A stretch of DNA of 64,000 nucleotides from Ramlibacter agri (GTDB lineage Bacteria > Pseudomonadota > Gammaproteobacteria > Burkholderiales > Burkholderiaceae_C): contig NZ_JABBFX010000002.1 in NCBI RefSeq assembly GCF_012927085.1, forward strand, positions 310,001-374,000, in the 5' to 3' direction. How positions within the stretch are numbered: position 1 is the stretch's first letter; every line of letters begins with the position of its first letter. Positions 11,946-20,871 of this stretch are shown one piece after another. Under the pieces are notes generated by a model, which was given only the letters and a program-made list of their open reading frames with translations, searched no databases and was not told the DNA's origin. A program made the translations under genes and the position numbers.

Positions 11946-13826
11946 TCAGCCCCAGCCCAAAGCGACGGCCACCCGGTAGGTGACGAACGACGCCAGGTAG
12001 GCCAGCGCGAACAGGTAGAGGGCCATCACGATGGCCCACTTCCAGCCGCCGGTTTCGCGCTTCACCGTGGCCAGCGTCGCCATGCATTGCGGCGCGAACA
12101 CATACCAAGCCAGCAGGGACAGCGCCGTCGCCAGGCTCCAGCTCTGGGCGATGATGGGCGCCAGGGCACCAGCGGTGTCCTCGCCCGACAGCGCATACAC
12201 CGTCCCGAGCGCACTCACCGCCACCTCGCGCGCCGCCAGGCCCGGCACCAGCGCAATGCTGATCTGCCAGTTGAAGCCGATCGGCGCCAGCACCAGCGAC
12301 AGCCAATGCCCCAGCATGCCGGCGATGCTGTACTCGATGGCCGGCCGCGTCGCGCCTTCCGGCGCGCCGGGGAAGCTGGCCAGGAACCACAACGCCACGG
12401 TCAGCACGAGAATGATGGTGCCGACACGCCGCATGAAGATCTCGGTGCGCTGCCACAGGCCCAGCGCCACGCTTCGCCAGTGCGGCCAGTGGTAGGTGGG
12501 CAGTTCCATCATCAGCGCCCGCACCTGGCCGCGGCTGGTGGTGCGCTTGAGGATCCACGCGACCAGCAGCGAGCCGAGGATGCCGGCGACATACAGCAGG
12601 AACAGCACCAGGCCTTGCAGTTCGAGGCCGAGACCGATCGAGCGGTGCGGGATGAAGGCGCCGATCAGCAGCGCGTACACCGGCAGCCGCGCCGAGCACG
12701 TCATCATCGGCGCGATCATGATCGTGACCAGCCGGTCGCGCGGGTTGGCGATGGTGCGCGTCGCCATGATGCCGGGGATGGCGCAGGCGAAGCTGGAAAG
12801 CAGCGGGATGAAGGAGCGGCCCGACAGGCCCACGCCCCCCATGATGCGATCGAGCAGGAAGGCCGCCCGCGGCAGGTAGCCCGACTCCTCCAGCACCAGG
12901 ATGAAGAAGAACAGGATCAGGATCTGCGGCAGGAACACGATGACGCCGCCCAGCCCCGCGATCAGGCCGTCGGTGACGAAGCTGCGCAGGTAGCCGTCCG
13001 GCAGCCAGCCGCCCACCAGCTTGCTGAGCCACTCGGTCGCCGCCTCGATGGCGGCCTTGGGCGCTTCGGCCCAGGCGAACACCGCCTGGAACACCAGGAA
13101 CAGCAGCACTGCCAGCAGGATCGGTCCGATGACCGGGTGCAGCACGAAGCGGTCGATCCGGTCGCTGACCAGGTGCGGCGCCACGACGTCGAGGCCAAGC
13201 CGCTCGAGGATCTGGCGCACGCGCTCGTGGTCGGGGAGTTCGTCGCCCGGCGGCGTGGGCACGGGCATCAGCGTTGTCGTGGGCTGCCAGATCTCCTGGC
13301 GCTCCAGCAGCGCGCGCAGGTCCGCATCACCTTCGCCCTGCACGGCCACCGTGCTCACCACCGGCACGCCCAGCTCGCTCGCGAGCGCGTCCGGGTCGAG
13401 GCGGATGCCGCGGCTGGCCGCCAGGTCCGCCATGTTGAGGGCCACCACGCAAGGCAGGCCCATGCGCTTGACGCCCAGCACCAGCCGCAGGCTGCGCCGC
13501 AGGTTGGTGGCATCGACGACGCACACCACCAGGTCCGGGCGCTTCTCGCCCTTGGCAGTGCCGTGCAGGACATCGACCGTGACGCGCTCGTCCGGCGAGC
13601 GTGGATGCAGGCTGTAGGTGCCAGGCAGGTCCAGCACGCGCACGGACTTGCCGTTGGCCAGGCTCAGCCGGCCTTCCTTGCGCTCGATGGTGACGCCGGC
13701 GTAGTTGGCGACCTTCTGGTTGCTGCCGGTCAGGCGGTTGAACAGCGCCGTCTTGCCGGCGTTCGGATTCCCCACCAGGGCCGCGAGGCGGCCGGCGGGA
13801 TGGAGGTGGATGACTGCTTCGTTCAC
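11946..13826 (-). CDS. feoB: Ferrous iron transporter FeoB
   Basis: This inner-membrane Fe2+ permease has an N-terminal GTPase domain. The 626-residue length is shorter than the 773 of E. coli but normal for related betaproteobacteria. G-protein motifs are visible: GNPNAGKTALFN (G1, about residue 18), VTIERKEG region (G2/G3 side), DLPGTYSLHPRS (G3) and ALNMADLA (G4). The two Gate regions follow, with IVFLPQILILFFFILVLEESGYLPRAAFLLD and a second inverted copy near GTIILVLTVALWFLA... up to the C-terminus. I chose the GTG at 13826 because it overlaps the feoA stop as GTGA, indicating coupling. No feoC is seen. Confidence 0.95.
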   Translation of the reverse strand: MNEAVIHLHPAGRLAALVGNPNAGKTALFNRLTGSNQKVANYAGVTIERKEGRLSLANGKSVRVLDLPGTYSLHPRSPDERVTVDVLHGTAKGEKRPDLVVCVVDATNLRRSLRLVLGVKRMGLPCVVALNMADLAASRGIRLDPDALASELGVPVVSTVAVQGEGDADLRALLERQEIWQPTTTLMPVPTPPGDELPDHERVRQILERLGLDVVAPHLVSDRIDRFVLHPVIGPILLAVLLFLVFQAVFAWAEAPKAAIEAATEWLSKLVGGWLPDGYLRSFVTDGLIAGLGGVIVFLPQILILFFFILVLEESGYLPRAAFLLDRIMGGVGLSGRSFIPLLSSFACAIPGIMATRTIANPRDRLVTIMIAPMMTCSARLPVYALLIGAFIPHRSIGLGLELQGLVLFLLYVAGILGSLLVAWILKRTTSRGQVRALMMELPTYHWPHWRSVALGLWQRTEIFMRRVGTIILVLTVALWFLASFPGAPEGATRPAIEYSIAGMLGHWLSLVLAPIGFNWQISIALVPGLAAREVAVSALGTVYALSGEDTAGALAPIIAQSWSLATALSLLAWYVFAPQCMATLATVKRETGGWKWAIVMALYLFALAYLASFVTYRVAVALGWG

Positions 13827-14143
13827 TGCGCCTGGAGGGCTGGCTCTACGTGCACGCAGGCCGCTTCGGCGCCACGCAGCGCGAAGGTGGACTGCCCGAT
13901 GCGAACCACGATGGGATCGCCGCCCGGGAAACCGCGGGTCATCACCGTCACGCGCTCGCCCGGGTAGAAGCCGATCTCTTCGAGCTGGCGGGCGCGTTCG
14001 GGCACCTGCGGATCCGCCTGCACGTGGCGGACGGTGCAGACATGGCCCTTGGGCGCCTGGTCGAGCCGCTGCACGGCCGGCTCGCGGCCGGACGGGGCGG
14101 AAGAAACGGACAAACCGGTAGGCGGCAGCGTTCGCGTGTTCAT
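13823..14143 (-). CDS. feoA: Ferrous iron transport protein FeoA
   Basis: This 106-residue protein has an SH3-like FeoA fold at residues about 35-100: ARQLEEIGFYPGERVTVMTR, then GGDPIVVRIGQSTFALRGAEA. FeoA proteins bind FeoB on the cytoplasmic side and are needed for Fe2+ uptake. An N-terminal extension of about 30 residues precedes the domain; the ATG at 14143 is the first reasonable start after the promoter region. It reads into feoB with a four-base overlap. The Fur box at 14188-14208 lies 45 bases upstream, between this gene and the divergent receptor gene, so the feo operon is probably iron-repressed. Confidence 0.93.
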   Translation of the reverse strand: MNTRTLPPTGLSVSSAPSGREPAVQRLDQAPKGHVCTVRHVQADPQVPERARQLEEIGFYPGERVTVMTRGFPGGDPIVVRIGQSTFALRGAEAACVHVEPALQAQ

Positions 14144-14187
14144 GGCGGTCCTGGCGTTGTGCTTGGTTTCTGCCCCCATTGTATTGC

Positions 14188-14208
14188 AAATGCGAGAGAT
14201 TCTCATTT
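14188..14208 (+). promoter_or_regulatory. Fur box shared by divergent feoAB and a Fiu-like receptor
   Basis: A 21-base palindrome with half-sites AAATGCGAGA and TCTCATTT extends outward to GCAAAT...ATTTGC. It sits midway in the 163-base space between feoA (leftward) and the receptor gene (rightward). A TACAAT-like -10 lies on each side (14215-14220 on the plus strand; 14178-14183 on the minus strand). One Fur dimer site here could repress both directions. Confidence 0.85.
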
Positions 14209-14306
14209 GCGCGTTACAATCGCAGCAATAAAAATTCGGCCAGCAAGATCCACGTCCAGCCAGCCTCTTTCGCAACCGCCCGCCGCCGCGGGCCGATGGA
14301 GGCCTT

Positions 14307-16526
14307 ATGGCACAACAAGAACGACGTTCCTCTTCCGAACCTGCCCTGCTGCCGCTGGGCGCCATGCTGCTCGCTGCATCCGCCAGCGCCTGGTCGCAGG
14401 CAGCCGACCCCACGCCCACCCTGAAGACCGTGACGGTGACCGAGACGGTGCCGCAGGGCAAGGACACGCTCAAGACCGACACCACGAACATCGGCAAGGG
14501 CAAGCAGGAACTGCGCGACATCCCGCAGTCGCTGACGGTGGTCACCGAAAAGCTGATCGACGACCGCAACCTCGACACCGTCAAGGACGTGCTGCGCAAC
14601 ACCGCCGGCGTCACCTTCCAGGCGGCCGAAGGCGGCGAGGAGGACATCCGCCTGCGCGGCTTCTCGCTGGCCGCCACGGGTGACATCTACCTCGACGGCA
14701 TGCGCGACCCGGCGTTCTACGACCGCGACACCTTCAACCTCGACCGCATCGAAGTGCTGCGCGGCTCCGCGTCGATGCTGTTCGGCCACGGCTCCACCGG
14801 CGGCGTCGTCAACCAGGCCAGCAAGCTGCCGATGGCGAGCACGCAGCACGAAGTGATCACCACGATCGGCAGCCACGACTACGGCCGCATCACCGGCGAC
14901 TTCAACATCCAGACCGGTGAGGAAGCTGGCCTGCGGCTGAACGTGATGCGCACCAAGGCCGACAACAACGGCAGCGGCAGCAGCATCGACAAGGAAGGCC
15001 TGGCGCTGGGCTACCGCACCGGCATCGACAGCAGCAACGAGTTCGCGGCCCAGCTCTACTACCTGAACAACAACAACGGCGTGAACTACGGCCTGCCGTG
15101 GATCAAGCCCTCGCCCTCGTCCAGCCAGGCGGACAGCACGATCTGGCGCGGCGTCGACCCGACCAACTACTACGGCATGGCCAGCGACCGCAACGACGGC
15201 ATGGCGAAGTGGGCCGGCCTGGCCTACACGCACCGCTTCGCCGGCGGCAGCGAGTGGCGCACGCAGGTGCGCAAGGGCTGGTTCGAGCGCGACCAGCGCG
15301 CCAGCGCTATCCGCTTCGCCAACACGGCCGGGACCTCGCTGGAAAACCTCGGGCCGAACACCGTGCTCACGCGCGGCCTCAACGTCAAGATCCAGAACCT
15401 CGACACCACCTACCTGCAAAGCGACTTCAGCGGCGCCTTCAAGGTCGCCGGCTACGAGAACCAGGTGCTGACCGGCATCGACCTCGCGCGCGAGCAGAAG
15501 ACGGTGTTCCAGCCGCTCACCGCGGCACAGGGCGGCATCGTCCCCGTGAAGCCCAACACGCTGGTCGGCACGCCCGATGACGGCGCCTGGGTCAACGAGG
15601 ACCTGCGCACGCTGCGCGTGGGCAACCAGTTCGTGAACAAGTCCATGGGCGCCTACGCCCAGGACATGGTGACCCTGGCGCCGCACTGGAAGGTGCTGGG
15701 CGGCCTGCGCTACGACTGGATGGACGGCGACTACGACAACTACCCCACGCCGGGCACCGCGCAGAGCTACCAGCAGAAGATCTCCGACTGGAGCAAGCGC
15801 GTCGGCGTGCTGTACCAGCCGACCGCGCAGCACTCGTTCCACTTCTCCTGGGGCACGTCCTTCAACACCTCGGGCGACACCTACTCGTACAACGCGCAAA
15901 GCGCCAACACCCCGCCGGAGCAGAGCGAGAACCTGGAGCTGGGCGGCCGCATCGACAGCGCCGACAAGCGCTTCTCGACCCGCTTCGCCCTGTTCCGCTC
16001 GACCAAGACGAACGAGCGCAACACCGACCCCGACACCGCCGCCACGCGCCTGCTGCTGACCGGCAAGCGCCACACGGCGGGCGTCGAGCTCGACGCCGTC
16101 GGCCGCATCACGCGCCAGTGGGAGATGTACCTGTCGTACATGTGGATGCCGATCGCCGTCGTCGACGAGGCCGCCTCCACCGCCACCAGTGCGGGCAACC
16201 GGGTGGGCGACCGCCCGGGCCTGAGCCCGCGCCACAGCGGCACGGTGTGGACCACCTACCAGCTCACGCCGCAGTGGCGCGTGGGCGGCGGCGTCAACTT
16301 CCGCAGCAAGCAGTCGCCGGCCGACACCACGCCGCCGGCATGGAATGCGCCGGGCTTCGGCACGGTGGACCTGCTGGCGGAGTACACCATCAACGACCGC
16401 TACAGCATCCGCGGCAATGTGACCAACGTGGGCAACAAGTACTACGCCGACTCGCTGTACCGGGGACACTATGTGCCCGGTGCCGGCCGGCTGGTGCAGC
16501 TGACGCTGACGGCGCGCTTCCTCTGA
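14307..16526 (+). CDS. TonB-dependent catecholate siderophore receptor (Fiu-like)
   Basis: This 739-residue outer-membrane receptor has a signal peptide ending near residue 31 (SASAWSQAA). The plug domain has [40 protein letters not shown] and [20 protein letters not shown]. The barrel ends with [10 protein letters not shown], one residue beyond the usual terminal Phe. The plug sequence and the immediately following PiuC/YbiX-type dioxygenase gene match the fiu-ybiX pairing of E. coli and the piuA-piuC pairing of Pseudomonas, which take up monocatechol and similar iron complexes. It lies behind the shared Fur box, so iron limitation should induce it. The exact ligand is inferred from this context only. 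Confidence 0.92.
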   Translation: MAQQERRSSSEPALLPLGAMLLAASASAWSQAADPTPTLKTVTVTETVPQGKDTLKTDTTNIGKGKQELRDIPQSLTVVTEKLIDDRNLDTVKDVLRNTAGVTFQAAEGGEEDIRLRGFSLAATGDIYLDGMRDPAFYDRDTFNLDRIEVLRGSASMLFGHGSTGGVVNQASKLPMASTQHEVITTIGSHDYGRITGDFNIQTGEEAGLRLNVMRTKADNNGSGSSIDKEGLALGYRTGIDSSNEFAAQLYYLNNNNGVNYGLPWIKPSPSSSQADSTIWRGVDPTNYYGMASDRNDGMAKWAGLAYTHRFAGGSEWRTQVRKGWFERDQRASAIRFANTAGTSLENLGPNTVLTRGLNVKIQNLDTTYLQSDFSGAFKVAGYENQVLTGIDLAREQKTVFQPLTAAQGGIVPVKPNTLVGTPDDGAWVNEDLRTLRVGNQFVNKSMGAYAQDMVTLAPHWKVLGGLRYDWMDGDYDNYPTPGTAQSYQQKISDWSKRVGVLYQPTAQHSFHFSWGTSFNTSGDTYSYNAQSANTPPEQSENLELGGRIDSADKRFSTRFALFRSTKTNERNTDPDTAATRLLLTGKRHTAGVELDAVGRITRQWEMYLSYMWMPIAVVDEAASTATSAGNRVGDRPGLSPRHSGTVWTTYQLTPQWRVGGGVNFRSKQSPADTTPPAWNAPGFGTVDLLAEYTINDRYSIRGNVTNVGNKYYADSLYRGHYVPGAGRLVQLTLTARFL

Positions 16527-16545
16527 CGCCGGAAAGGCCCGATCC

Positions 16546-17226
16546 ATGCTCCTCACCCTGCCCTTGCTCGACGCCGACCAGCTGCGCCAAGCTCGCGCCT
16601 GGCTGGCCAGGGCGGAGTGGACCGATGGCCGGGCCACCGCCGGCCCGCAAGCCGCGCAGGCCAAGCGCAACGAGCAGCTCGCGCCGGACAGCGAAGCGGC
16701 GCGCGAGCTGCAGGCACTCGTCACGCGCGCGCTGGAGCGCTCGCCGCGCTTCCTGGCGGCGGCGCTGCCGCGCAAGCTGTTCCCGCCGCAGTTCAACCGC
16801 TATGCAGGCGAGAGCAATCTGTACGGCGCCCATGTCGACAACGCGATCCGCTTCGCCGACCAGGGCGCGACACGCGTGCGCACCGACTTGTCCTGCACCG
16901 TCTTCCTGAGCGAGCCGCACGAATACGAGGGCGGCGAGCTCGTGATCCACGGCGGCGCATTGCCGCAGCGCATGAAGCTGCGCGCCGGCGAGGCGTTGCT
17001 CTACCCCGGCACCAGCGTGCACGAAGTGACGCCGGTGACGCGCGGAGCCCGCCTCGCTTCCTTCTTCTGGATCGAGAGCATGGTGCGCAGCAACGAGCAG
17101 CGCGCCCTGCTGCTGCAACTGGACGACGCCATCACGCAGCTGCGCAGCGAGCACGGCGAGACGCCGGCGGCGGTCGCCCTGACGGGCACGTATCACAACC
17201 TGCTGCGGATGTGGGCTGAGACATGA
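16546..17226 (+). CDS. piuC: Fe(II)/2-oxoglutarate-dependent PKHD-type dioxygenase
   Basis: This 226-residue cytoplasmic enzyme belongs to the PiuC/YbiX (PKHD-type hydroxylase) family. The iron-binding facial triad is visible as [11 protein letters not shown] (His-X-Asp, about residues 97-99) and [10 protein letters not shown] (distal His, about 159). The Arg in [14 protein letters not shown] would bind 2-oxoglutarate. The C-terminal [12 protein letters not shown] tail is also characteristic. It follows the Fiu-like receptor by 19 bases and is almost certainly in the same Fur-controlled transcript. Its physiological substrate is unknown in the family; modification of the imported siderophore is a common guess. 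Confidence 0.92.
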   Translation: MLLTLPLLDADQLRQARAWLARAEWTDGRATAGPQAAQAKRNEQLAPDSEAARELQALVTRALERSPRFLAAALPRKLFPPQFNRYAGESNLYGAHVDNAIRFADQGATRVRTDLSCTVFLSEPHEYEGGELVIHGGALPQRMKLRAGEALLYPGTSVHEVTPVTRGARLASFFWIESMVRSNEQRALLLQLDDAITQLRSEHGETPAAVALTGTYHNLLRMWAET

Positions 17227-17281
17227 GCCCGCCGGGCCGCCCCAAGGGCGAATACCGCAGTGCGCGGCACGGAGGTTCCGA

Positions 17282-18346
17282 ATGACCCCTCTGCAGGCGA
17301 TTCCCGAAGGCATCCGCTGCCTGGCGGATTACGAGCCGCATGCGCGCGAGAAGCTCGCGCCTGCCGCCTGGGACTACTTCATGGCGGCGGCCGGCGACGG
17401 CCTCAGCGCCCGCGCCAACCGCGCCGCCTGGGACGCCCTGCAGCTCTGGCCGCGGGTACTGCGACCCCTGGCCGGGCTGTCCACCGAAATCGAACTGCTG
17501 GGCCGGCGCTGGCCCACGCCGCTGCTGGCCGCGCCCATGGCACTGCAGCAGCTGGCGCATTCCGACGCTGAACTCGCGCTGGGCCTGGCCGCGGCCGTGC
17601 AAGGCGCCGGCCTGGTGCTGAGCATGCAGTCCAGCCTGCCCATGGAAGTCGTGGCGCGGGCCGTGGTGAGCGAATCCGGCCGGGGACCGCTGTGGTACCA
17701 GCTGTACCTCCTGGAAAGCCGCCAGGCCACGCTGGAACGCGTCCGGCGGGCCGAGGCGGCCGGCTTCGAGGCCCTGGTCCTCACCGTCGACGCGAGCGTC
17801 CGCGCGCCGCATCCCGCCGTCCAGGCGGTCCCGGCCGACCCCGGCCCGGCACCAGCCAGCCTGCCGGACCTGCTGGCCCGCGCGCCAACCTGGGACGACG
17901 TCGCCTGGCTGCAAGGCGAAACGAAGCTGCCGCTGCTGCTGAAAGGCGTGCTGAACCCCCTGGATGCCCGCGACGCGGCCCGCTTGGGGCTGGCCGGCCT
18001 GGTGGTCTCCAACCATGGCGGCCGCACGCTGGACGGCCTGCCGCCCACCGCCGTCGCCCTGCCCCGCATCGCCGACGCCGTCGGCGACGCTTTACCGCTG
18101 CTGGTCGATGGCGGCATCCACCGCGGGACCGACGTGCTGAAGGCGCTGGCGCTGGGCGCCCGTGCCGTGCTCGTCGGCCGCCCGCTGCTGCATGCGCTGG
18201 CCACCGCCGGCGCCGCCGGCGCGGCCCATGCCTTGCGCCTGCTGCGCGACGAGCTCACCATTGCGCTGGCCCAGTGCGGCCTGCGCAGTCCGGCCGAGGC
18301 CGGGCGCGAACTGCTGGGCCACGCGCCCGCAGCCGGAATCCTCTAA
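17282..18346 (+). CDS. FMN-dependent alpha-hydroxy-acid dehydrogenase/oxidase
   Basis: This 354-residue TIM-barrel flavoenzyme belongs to the lactate/glycolate/mandelate oxidising family. Visible features are [15 protein letters not shown] near the FMN site and [15 protein letters not shown] (the FMN-binding Lys). [16 protein letters not shown] carries the catalytic His and substrate Arg, and [20 protein letters not shown] with VLVGRPLL binds the phosphate. No membrane-anchoring insertion is obvious, so a soluble enzyme is likely. It lies 55 bases after piuC on the same strand and 16 bases before the next Fur box. That placement suggests iron-linked expression, but no pathway role is evident. 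The substrate cannot be assigned from sequence. Confidence 0.88.
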   Translation: MTPLQAIPEGIRCLADYEPHAREKLAPAAWDYFMAAAGDGLSARANRAAWDALQLWPRVLRPLAGLSTEIELLGRRWPTPLLAAPMALQQLAHSDAELALGLAAAVQGAGLVLSMQSSLPMEVVARAVVSESGRGPLWYQLYLLESRQATLERVRRAEAAGFEALVLTVDASVRAPHPAVQAVPADPGPAPASLPDLLARAPTWDDVAWLQGETKLPLLLKGVLNPLDARDAARLGLAGLVVSNHGGRTLDGLPPTAVALPRIADAVGDALPLLVDGGIHRGTDVLKALALGARAVLVGRPLLHALATAGAAGAAHALRLLRDELTIALAQCGLRSPAEAGRELLGHAPAAGIL

Positions 18347-18358
18347 ATCCAAAGGGCA

Positions 18359-18388
18359 TTGCAAATGCGAAGAATTCGCATTTATACT
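18359..18388 (+). promoter_or_regulatory. Promoter overlapped by a perfect Fur-box palindrome, before bfd-tonB-exbBD-hemP
   Basis: The segment 18363-18383 is a perfect palindrome (AAATGCGAAG, centre A/T, then TTCGCATTT). A TTGCAA-like -35 (18359-18364) and TATACT -10 (18383-18388), separated by 18 bases, flank and overlap it. Bound Fur would cover the core promoter, giving classic iron repression of the bfd operon that begins 38 bases downstream. Confidence 0.85.
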
Positions 18389-18425
18389 TCGCATCACACC
18401 GCAATCCTCGAAGGCTCATTCCATC

Positions 18426-18683
18426 ATGATCGTCTGTGTCTGCCGCCGCGTCTCCGACCGCGAAATCGCCCGCCATGCGCGGGCCGGCATGAGCTTCGAC
18501 GACATCCAGTTCGAGCTGGGCGTGGCCACGCAATGCGGCAACTGCGAGGGCTGTGCCCGCGACGTCGTGGCGCAATGCCAGGCCAGCCATCCCACGGCGG
18601 CCCTGCACTGCGAAACCGCGGTCGTGCAGCTCGCGCCGGCCATCCAGCAAAGCAGCGCCTGGCCGGCGGGCCCCGCCGCCTGA
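18426..18683 (+). CDS. bfd: Bacterioferritin-associated ferredoxin
   Basis: This 85-residue protein carries a [2Fe-2S] cluster bound by four cysteines: CVC near the N-terminus (residues 4 and 6) and QCGNCEGC (about residues 38-44). Bfd donates electrons to bacterioferritin haem to release stored iron. The first 60 residues follow the family closely; the last 25 are a longer, less conserved tail. The ATG at 18426 lies right behind the Fur-controlled promoter. It heads the tonB-exbB-exbD-hemP run, so iron starvation would both mobilise stored iron and energise uptake. Confidence 0.93.
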   Translation: MIVCVCRRVSDREIARHARAGMSFDDIQFELGVATQCGNCEGCARDVVAQCQASHPTAALHCETAVVQLAPAIQQSSAWPAGPAA

Positions 18684-18732
18684 TCCGCCTCGCGTCCACC
18701 CGCCCGCAGCCGCTGCATTCCCGGGCCGCATC

Positions 18733-19458
18733 ATGAGCATGGCCTTGCCGTACCCCTCCGCCCCGCATCCCCTGCGCCGCCACGCCGGCATCGCAGCCGG
18801 CGTGGTCACCCTCCATATCGCCGCCCTCTGGGCCCTGCAACAGGGCTTGCTGCAGCGCGCGGTCGAAATCATCGTCCCGATCGCCATGGTCAGCGAGGTG
18901 CTGACGCCGCCCGCGCCGAAGGTCGAGACGCCGCCCGCGCCCGTGATCCCGCCCAAGCCGGAGCCCGTGCGCCCCGTCGTCCAGCACAAGCCGACGCCGG
19001 CTCCGCTGCCGCCCGCGCCCAAGCCGCTGGCGATCCGCGACACGACGCCGGCGCCGCAGGCCCCCACGGGCGCCACCGAGCCGCAGCCCCCGGCGCCGCC
19101 AGTGGCCGCGCCCGTTGCAGCTGCTCCCGCGCCGGCGGCGCCCTCACCCGCTCCCGCCCCGGTCGCCAAGGTCGAACTGCCGACCAAGGACGCGGACTAC
19201 CTGCACAACCCGCCGCCGCCTTATCCGCCCATGAGCTTCCGCCTCGGCGAGGAAGGCCTGGTGGTCGTGCGGGTGCTGATCGGCACGGACGGCACCGCGC
19301 AGGACGCGCAGGTGCAGAAGTCCAGCGGCTTCGACCGCCTGGACCAGGCCGCCGTGAAGGCCGCCCGCAGCTGGCGCTACGTGCCCGGCAAGCGCGGCGG
19401 CGTGCCCGAGCAGATGTGGGTCAACGTCCCGGTGAACTGGGAACTGCGCAAGAACTGA
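18733..19458 (+). CDS. tonB: Energy transducer TonB
   Basis: This 241-residue protein has a single N-terminal membrane anchor (about residues 17-37) and a long periplasmic Pro/Ala-rich spacer (about 55-150, with [12 protein letters not shown] and PKPEPVRP). The TonB C-terminal domain follows (about 155-241: [37 protein letters not shown]). It transmits proton-motive force from ExbB/ExbD to the receptors in this region. The final motif [13 protein letters not shown] is typical of proteobacterial TonB. It lies 49 bases after bfd and 17 before exbB. Confidence 0.94.
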   Translation: MSMALPYPSAPHPLRRHAGIAAGVVTLHIAALWALQQGLLQRAVEIIVPIAMVSEVLTPPAPKVETPPAPVIPPKPEPVRPVVQHKPTPAPLPPAPKPLAIRDTTPAPQAPTGATEPQPPAPPVAAPVAAAPAPAAPSPAPAPVAKVELPTKDADYLHNPPPPYPPMSFRLGEEGLVVVRVLIGTDGTAQDAQVQKSSGFDRLDQAAVKAARSWRYVPGKRGGVPEQMWVNVPVNWELRKN

Positions 19459-19475
19459 AGAAACAAGGAACAACG

Positions 19476-20192
19476 ATGAACACCGAATTCGGCCTGATGC
19501 ACCTGTGGAACCAGGGCGACCTCGTCACCAAGCTGGTGGCGCTGTTGCTGCTGGTGATGTCCCTCGCCTCGTGGATGGTGATCGTGGTGAAGGCGCTGGA
19601 CCTGCGCCGCTACGCCGGCCAGTCGCGCCGCATCGAGAGCTTCTGGCATGCCGCCGATTTCGCCGACGGCCTGGACAAGCTCGGGACCGACCCCGCCAAT
19701 CCTTTTCGTGCCCTGGCGCTCGAAGGCCGCGAGGCAGCCGCCCACCACAACGCGCAGCCGCAGCTGCACGACTCCCTGGGCGCCAGCGAGTGGATCACGC
19801 GTTCCATGCGCAACTCCATCGACGAAGCCACGGCGCGCCTGCAGGCTGGTCTGGCGGTCCTGGCCTCGGTAGGTTCCACGGCGCCCTTCGTCGGCCTGTT
19901 CGGCACCGTCTGGGGCATCTACCACGCGCTGCTGTCCATGAGCTCCGTCGGCCAGGCCACCATCGACAAGGTGGCGGGCCCGATCGGCGAGGCGCTGGTG
20001 ATGACGGCGCTGGGCCTGGCGGTCGCCATCCCCGCGGTGCTGGGCTACAACGCCCTGGTCCGCGGCAACAAGTCCATCCTGGCCAAGCTGAACCGCTTCG
20101 CCCACGACCTGCACGCCTACTTCGTCACCGGCGCCCGCGTCTCCGCCCACGGCGACCTGACCAAGGTGGTGGCGATGAAGAAGGGAGCCTGA
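19476..20192 (+). CDS. exbB: Biopolymer transport protein ExbB (MotA/TolQ/ExbB proton channel)
   Basis: This 238-residue inner-membrane protein has three helices, at about residues 15-37, 130-152 and 170-192. The conserved LASVGSTAPFVGLFGTVWGI and IGEALVMTALGLAVAIPAVL segments form the proton channel. The start follows ACAAGGAACAACG. It is followed by exbD after one base, so translation is likely coupled. Confidence 0.95.
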   Translation: MNTEFGLMHLWNQGDLVTKLVALLLLVMSLASWMVIVVKALDLRRYAGQSRRIESFWHAADFADGLDKLGTDPANPFRALALEGREAAAHHNAQPQLHDSLGASEWITRSMRNSIDEATARLQAGLAVLASVGSTAPFVGLFGTVWGIYHALLSMSSVGQATIDKVAGPIGEALVMTALGLAVAIPAVLGYNALVRGNKSILAKLNRFAHDLHAYFVTGARVSAHGDLTKVVAMKKGA

Positions 20193-20193
20193 G

Positions 20194-20607
20194 ATGGCCT
20201 TCGGGACCCAGGACGACACCGACGACGTCATGAACGAGATCAACATGACGCCGCTGGTCGACGTCATGCTGGTGCTGCTGATCGTGTTCATGATCACCGT
20301 GCCGGTGATGAAGGACGCCGTCAACATCAACCTGCCGCATGCGACGAGCACGCCGGTGGAGGTGAAGCCGGAAACGATCCGGCTGTCGGTGGACCCGCAG
20401 GGGCACTACTTCTGGAACGAGCAGCAGCTGGCCGACGCCGACCTGGAACCCAGGCTCGCCGCGGCCGCCGCCGCGAACCCGCAGCCGGAACTGCACCTGC
20501 GCGGCGACAAGGACGCGCGCTACGAGAAGGTGGCGCAGGCCCTGGCGGCGGCGCAGCGCGCCGGGCTGCACAAGATCGGCTTCGTCACGGACCCGCAGAA
20601 ACCATGA
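20194..20607 (+). CDS. exbD: Biopolymer transport protein ExbD
   Basis: This 137-residue protein has a short cytoplasmic N-terminus, one transmembrane helix with the essential proton-carrying Asp (MTPLVDVMLVLLIVFMIT, about residues 14-31) and a periplasmic domain (about 45-137). It works with ExbB and TonB to energise outer-membrane import. The stop overlaps the hemP start by four bases (ATGA). Confidence 0.95.
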   Translation: MAFGTQDDTDDVMNEINMTPLVDVMLVLLIVFMITVPVMKDAVNINLPHATSTPVEVKPETIRLSVDPQGHYFWNEQQLADADLEPRLAAAAAANPQPELHLRGDKDARYEKVAQALAAAQRAGLHKIGFVTDPQKP

Positions 20608-20789
20608 ACGGACTGCCGCCGCAACGTCCCGTCCCGGTCGCGGAACAGCCGGCGGCGCCGGCGCAGAGACCGGCGCCCGTGCCCAGCGAAGTGCTGCTGC
20701 GCGGCCAGCGGCTGGTGGAGATCGCCCACAACGGCGAGGTCTACCGGCTGCAGGCCACGCGGCTTGGGAAGCTCATACTCACCAAGTGA
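20604..20789 (+). CDS. hemP: Hemin uptake protein HemP
   Basis: This 61-residue protein has a Pro/Ala-rich N-terminal half and the HemP core LLRGQRLVEIAHNGEVYRLQ ending TRLGKLILTK. HemP homologues are part of haem-uptake operons, and in some Burkholderiales act as activators of the haem receptor gene. Here it closes the bfd-tonB-exbB-exbD operon by overlapping exbD, with no haem receptor adjacent. A long palindrome follows immediately. Confidence 0.88.
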   Translation: MNGLPPQRPVPVAEQPAAPAQRPAPVPSEVLLRGQRLVEIAHNGEVYRLQATRLGKLILTK

Positions 20790-20794
20790 ATCGT

Positions 20795-20862
20795 GCGGTG
20801 CGCAGCGGAGCTGCGCACCCTACGAGGCCGCATGTAGGGTGCGCAGCTCCGCCGCGCACCGC
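20795..20862. repeat. Long GC-rich palindrome (29-bp stem) between hemP and the HbpS-like gene
   Basis: Left arm 20795-20823 pairs with right arm 20834-20862 across a 10-base loop; only one position is mismatched. The core reads GGTGCGC...GCGCACCCTAC and its reverse complement. It sits exactly between two convergent genes, six bases past hemP and ten before the next stop. There is no T-run, so it is not a standard intrinsic terminator. It is more likely a REP-like extragenic palindrome that stabilises or ends both transcripts. Confidence 0.8.
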
Positions 20863-20871
20863 GCCACGGTC

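Noticed and set aside
18590..18683. Extra C-terminal 25 residues of Bfd as a separate domain
   Set aside because: The stretch is short, low-conservation and lacks any motif; it is simply a longer tail.
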